Source: Nitrospira sp. | Lineage (GTDB): Bacteria; Nitrospirota; Nitrospiria; Nitrospirales; Nitrospiraceae | Assembly: GCA_015904045.1 (NCBI GenBank) | Contig: JABMDG010000085.1 | Span: 8,896-22,763 of the forward strand | Reading direction: 5' to 3' | DNA: 13,868 bases | Shown here: one piece after another, positions 13,019-13,868 of the stretch | Position numbering within the stretch: position 1 is the stretch's first letter | Layout of the letters: every line of letters starts with the position of its first letter | Made by a program: the position numbers and the translations under genes | The notes under the pieces: generated by a model | The model's input: the letters and a program-made list of their open reading frames with translations, nothing else | What the model was told of the DNA's origin: nothing | Database searches by the model: none

Positions 13019-13868
13019 TTGAGCATAATGGCGTCAAAATACGTCTCCGGCACCGGGTGTGGCAGTCGCAACTGTCCCGACCCAAATCCGACGTACTTCT
13101 CGCACGTCAACTGTTCCAATCCAATCGGGCCCTTGGCATGCAGCCGCGCCCCGCTCAGGCCGATATCGGCCCCCATGCCATAACTGTCCGCCGCATTCAG
13201 TCGCGACGAGGCATTGACGAAAACGGCTCCGGCATCGGCCTCGCGGGTGAAGCGCATGGCCGATTCATACCGGGTCGTCGTAATGACGGCGGTGAGGCAT
13301 GGGCCATACTCCGCGATGTGGGCCAGCGCCTCATCCAGCCCTTCCACCATTTTCACGGCTAAGACAGGTCCCTGGAACTGTGTGCGCCAATCGGCCTCCG
13401 TCGCCGGCACGATCGCCGTATGGCCCGTCATCGCCATTTGCCCCATCAGGGCGATTGTCTTGGGACATCCGCGCACTTCGATCTTGAATTGATCCAGCAA
13501 CCGATTGATCAGTGGAGGCAAAAACTGCCGTCCGATGACTTGCTGTACGAGCAAGGTGTCGAGGGAGTTGGCTGCTTCGGACGACTGCACCTTGGAATTG
13601 ATCACGACATTCTGAGCCAGGGGAATATCCGTCTCATCATCCACATACAGCTGGGTGAGCCCGCCGTCATGACACAACACCGGCATCTTGGCCTGCTCCA
13701 TAACCGTTTTGCGGAGACCGGCCCCGCCTCGTGGAATGATCGCGTCGAGGCTTTTTCCCGAACGCATCAGCTCCATGGCGACTTCCTTCTCCGGACGGTC
13801 GATGAGAATCCATGCGCCCACGGGCACACCGCTCTTTTCAACCGCCTCACGCAGCGCTCGTTCAATCG
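13009..13868 (-). CDS. ProA-like glutamate-5-semialdehyde dehydrogenase, divergent, 5' partial
   Basis: The frame is open to the right edge, so the N-terminus is missing. The visible 286 codons follow ProA closely in layout: SLDAIIPRGGAGL, LYVDDETD, INSKVQSSEAANSLDTLL, TEADWRTQF, LAVKMVEGLDEALAHI, AGAVFVNASSRL, GADIGLSGARLHAKGPIGLE. ProA reduces gamma-glutamyl phosphate to glutamate semialdehyde in proline synthesis, using a catalytic Cys in a G-x-C-H-x-Y-V-D context. Here that stretch is GGLTQLYVD, so Thr replaces the nucleophile and Gln the His. A nearby Cys (PVLCHDGG) is seven positions earlier. Further changes are GPCLTAVI for the usual GSGHTEAI and LNAADSYGMGADIG for FTDGGEFGLGAEIG. It is therefore either a ProA paralogue with altered chemistry or an inactive one. 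No proB lies in the window. Confidence 0.8.
   Translation of the reverse strand, partial: IERALREAVEKSGVPVGAWILIDRPEKEVAMELMRSGKSLDAIIPRGGAGLRKTVMEQAKMPVLCHDGGLTQLYVDDETDIPLAQNVVINSKVQSSEAANSLDTLLVQQVIGRQFLPPLINRLLDQFKIEVRGCPKTIALMGQMAMTGHTAIVPATEADWRTQFQGPVLAVKMVEGLDEALAHIAEYGPCLTAVITTTRYESAMRFTREADAGAVFVNASSRLNAADSYGMGADIGLSGARLHAKGPIGLEQLTCEKYVGFGSGQLRLPHPVPETYFDAIMLKRP

Overview
The window is chromosomal DNA of moderately high GC content, with ordinary bacterial gene density and no phage, plasmid, IS, CRISPR, tRNA or rRNA signal that I can see. The set of products resembles genomes of the genus Nitrospira or other Nitrospirota. This placement is an inference from the overall gene set, since the window holds no phylogenetic marker that settles it.

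Layout. (1) 1-1500, plus strand: the 3' end of a methylthiotransferase gene (probably mtaB) overlaps the start of miaB by four bases, forming a tRNA A37-modification pair. (2) 1501-3170, plus: a gene-poor stretch, a 48-aa one-helix membrane protein carrying an internal 15-bp tandem duplication, and a coiled-coil lipoprotein. (3) 5042-3184, minus: a compact three-gene operon, mutY (without the usual C-terminal domain), a MutT-type Nudix hydrolase, and a PolB-like DEDD 3'-5' exonuclease. It looks like an oxidative-damage and DNA-repair unit. (4) 5170-6211, plus: an exported coiled-coil protein with an aromatic tail, divergent from mutY, then a single-domain PilZ protein. (5) 6858-6316, minus: a zinc-ribbon Nudix hydrolase. 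(6) 7154-8825, plus: lon, broken by an out-of-frame internal deletion that fuses the Walker A motif directly to the protease domain. (7) 9200-10773, plus: an ICMT/PEMT-like membrane methyltransferase, a 73-aa two-helix protein with a promoter that implies a leaderless mRNA, and msrB. (8) 10774-11688: about 0.9 kb with strong stem-loops, a 27-aa membrane microprotein on the minus strand, and a terminator overlapping a 23-codon ORF. (9) 13868-11689, minus: a divergent ProA-like dehydrogenase without the canonical catalytic Cys, a 130-bp spacer built from 7-base units arranged as inverted arms, and a SAM methyltransferase with an unrecognised C-terminal domain.

Shared themes are tRNA A37 thiomethylation (MtaB/MiaB), oxidative-damage repair (MutY, MutT, MsrB) and protein quality control (Lon, here inactive as read). 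The least ordinary signals are the heptamer-built inverted repeat at about 12900-13018, the lon deletion junction at about 8245, the ProA-like protein lacking its nucleophile, and the very short membrane-protein genes.
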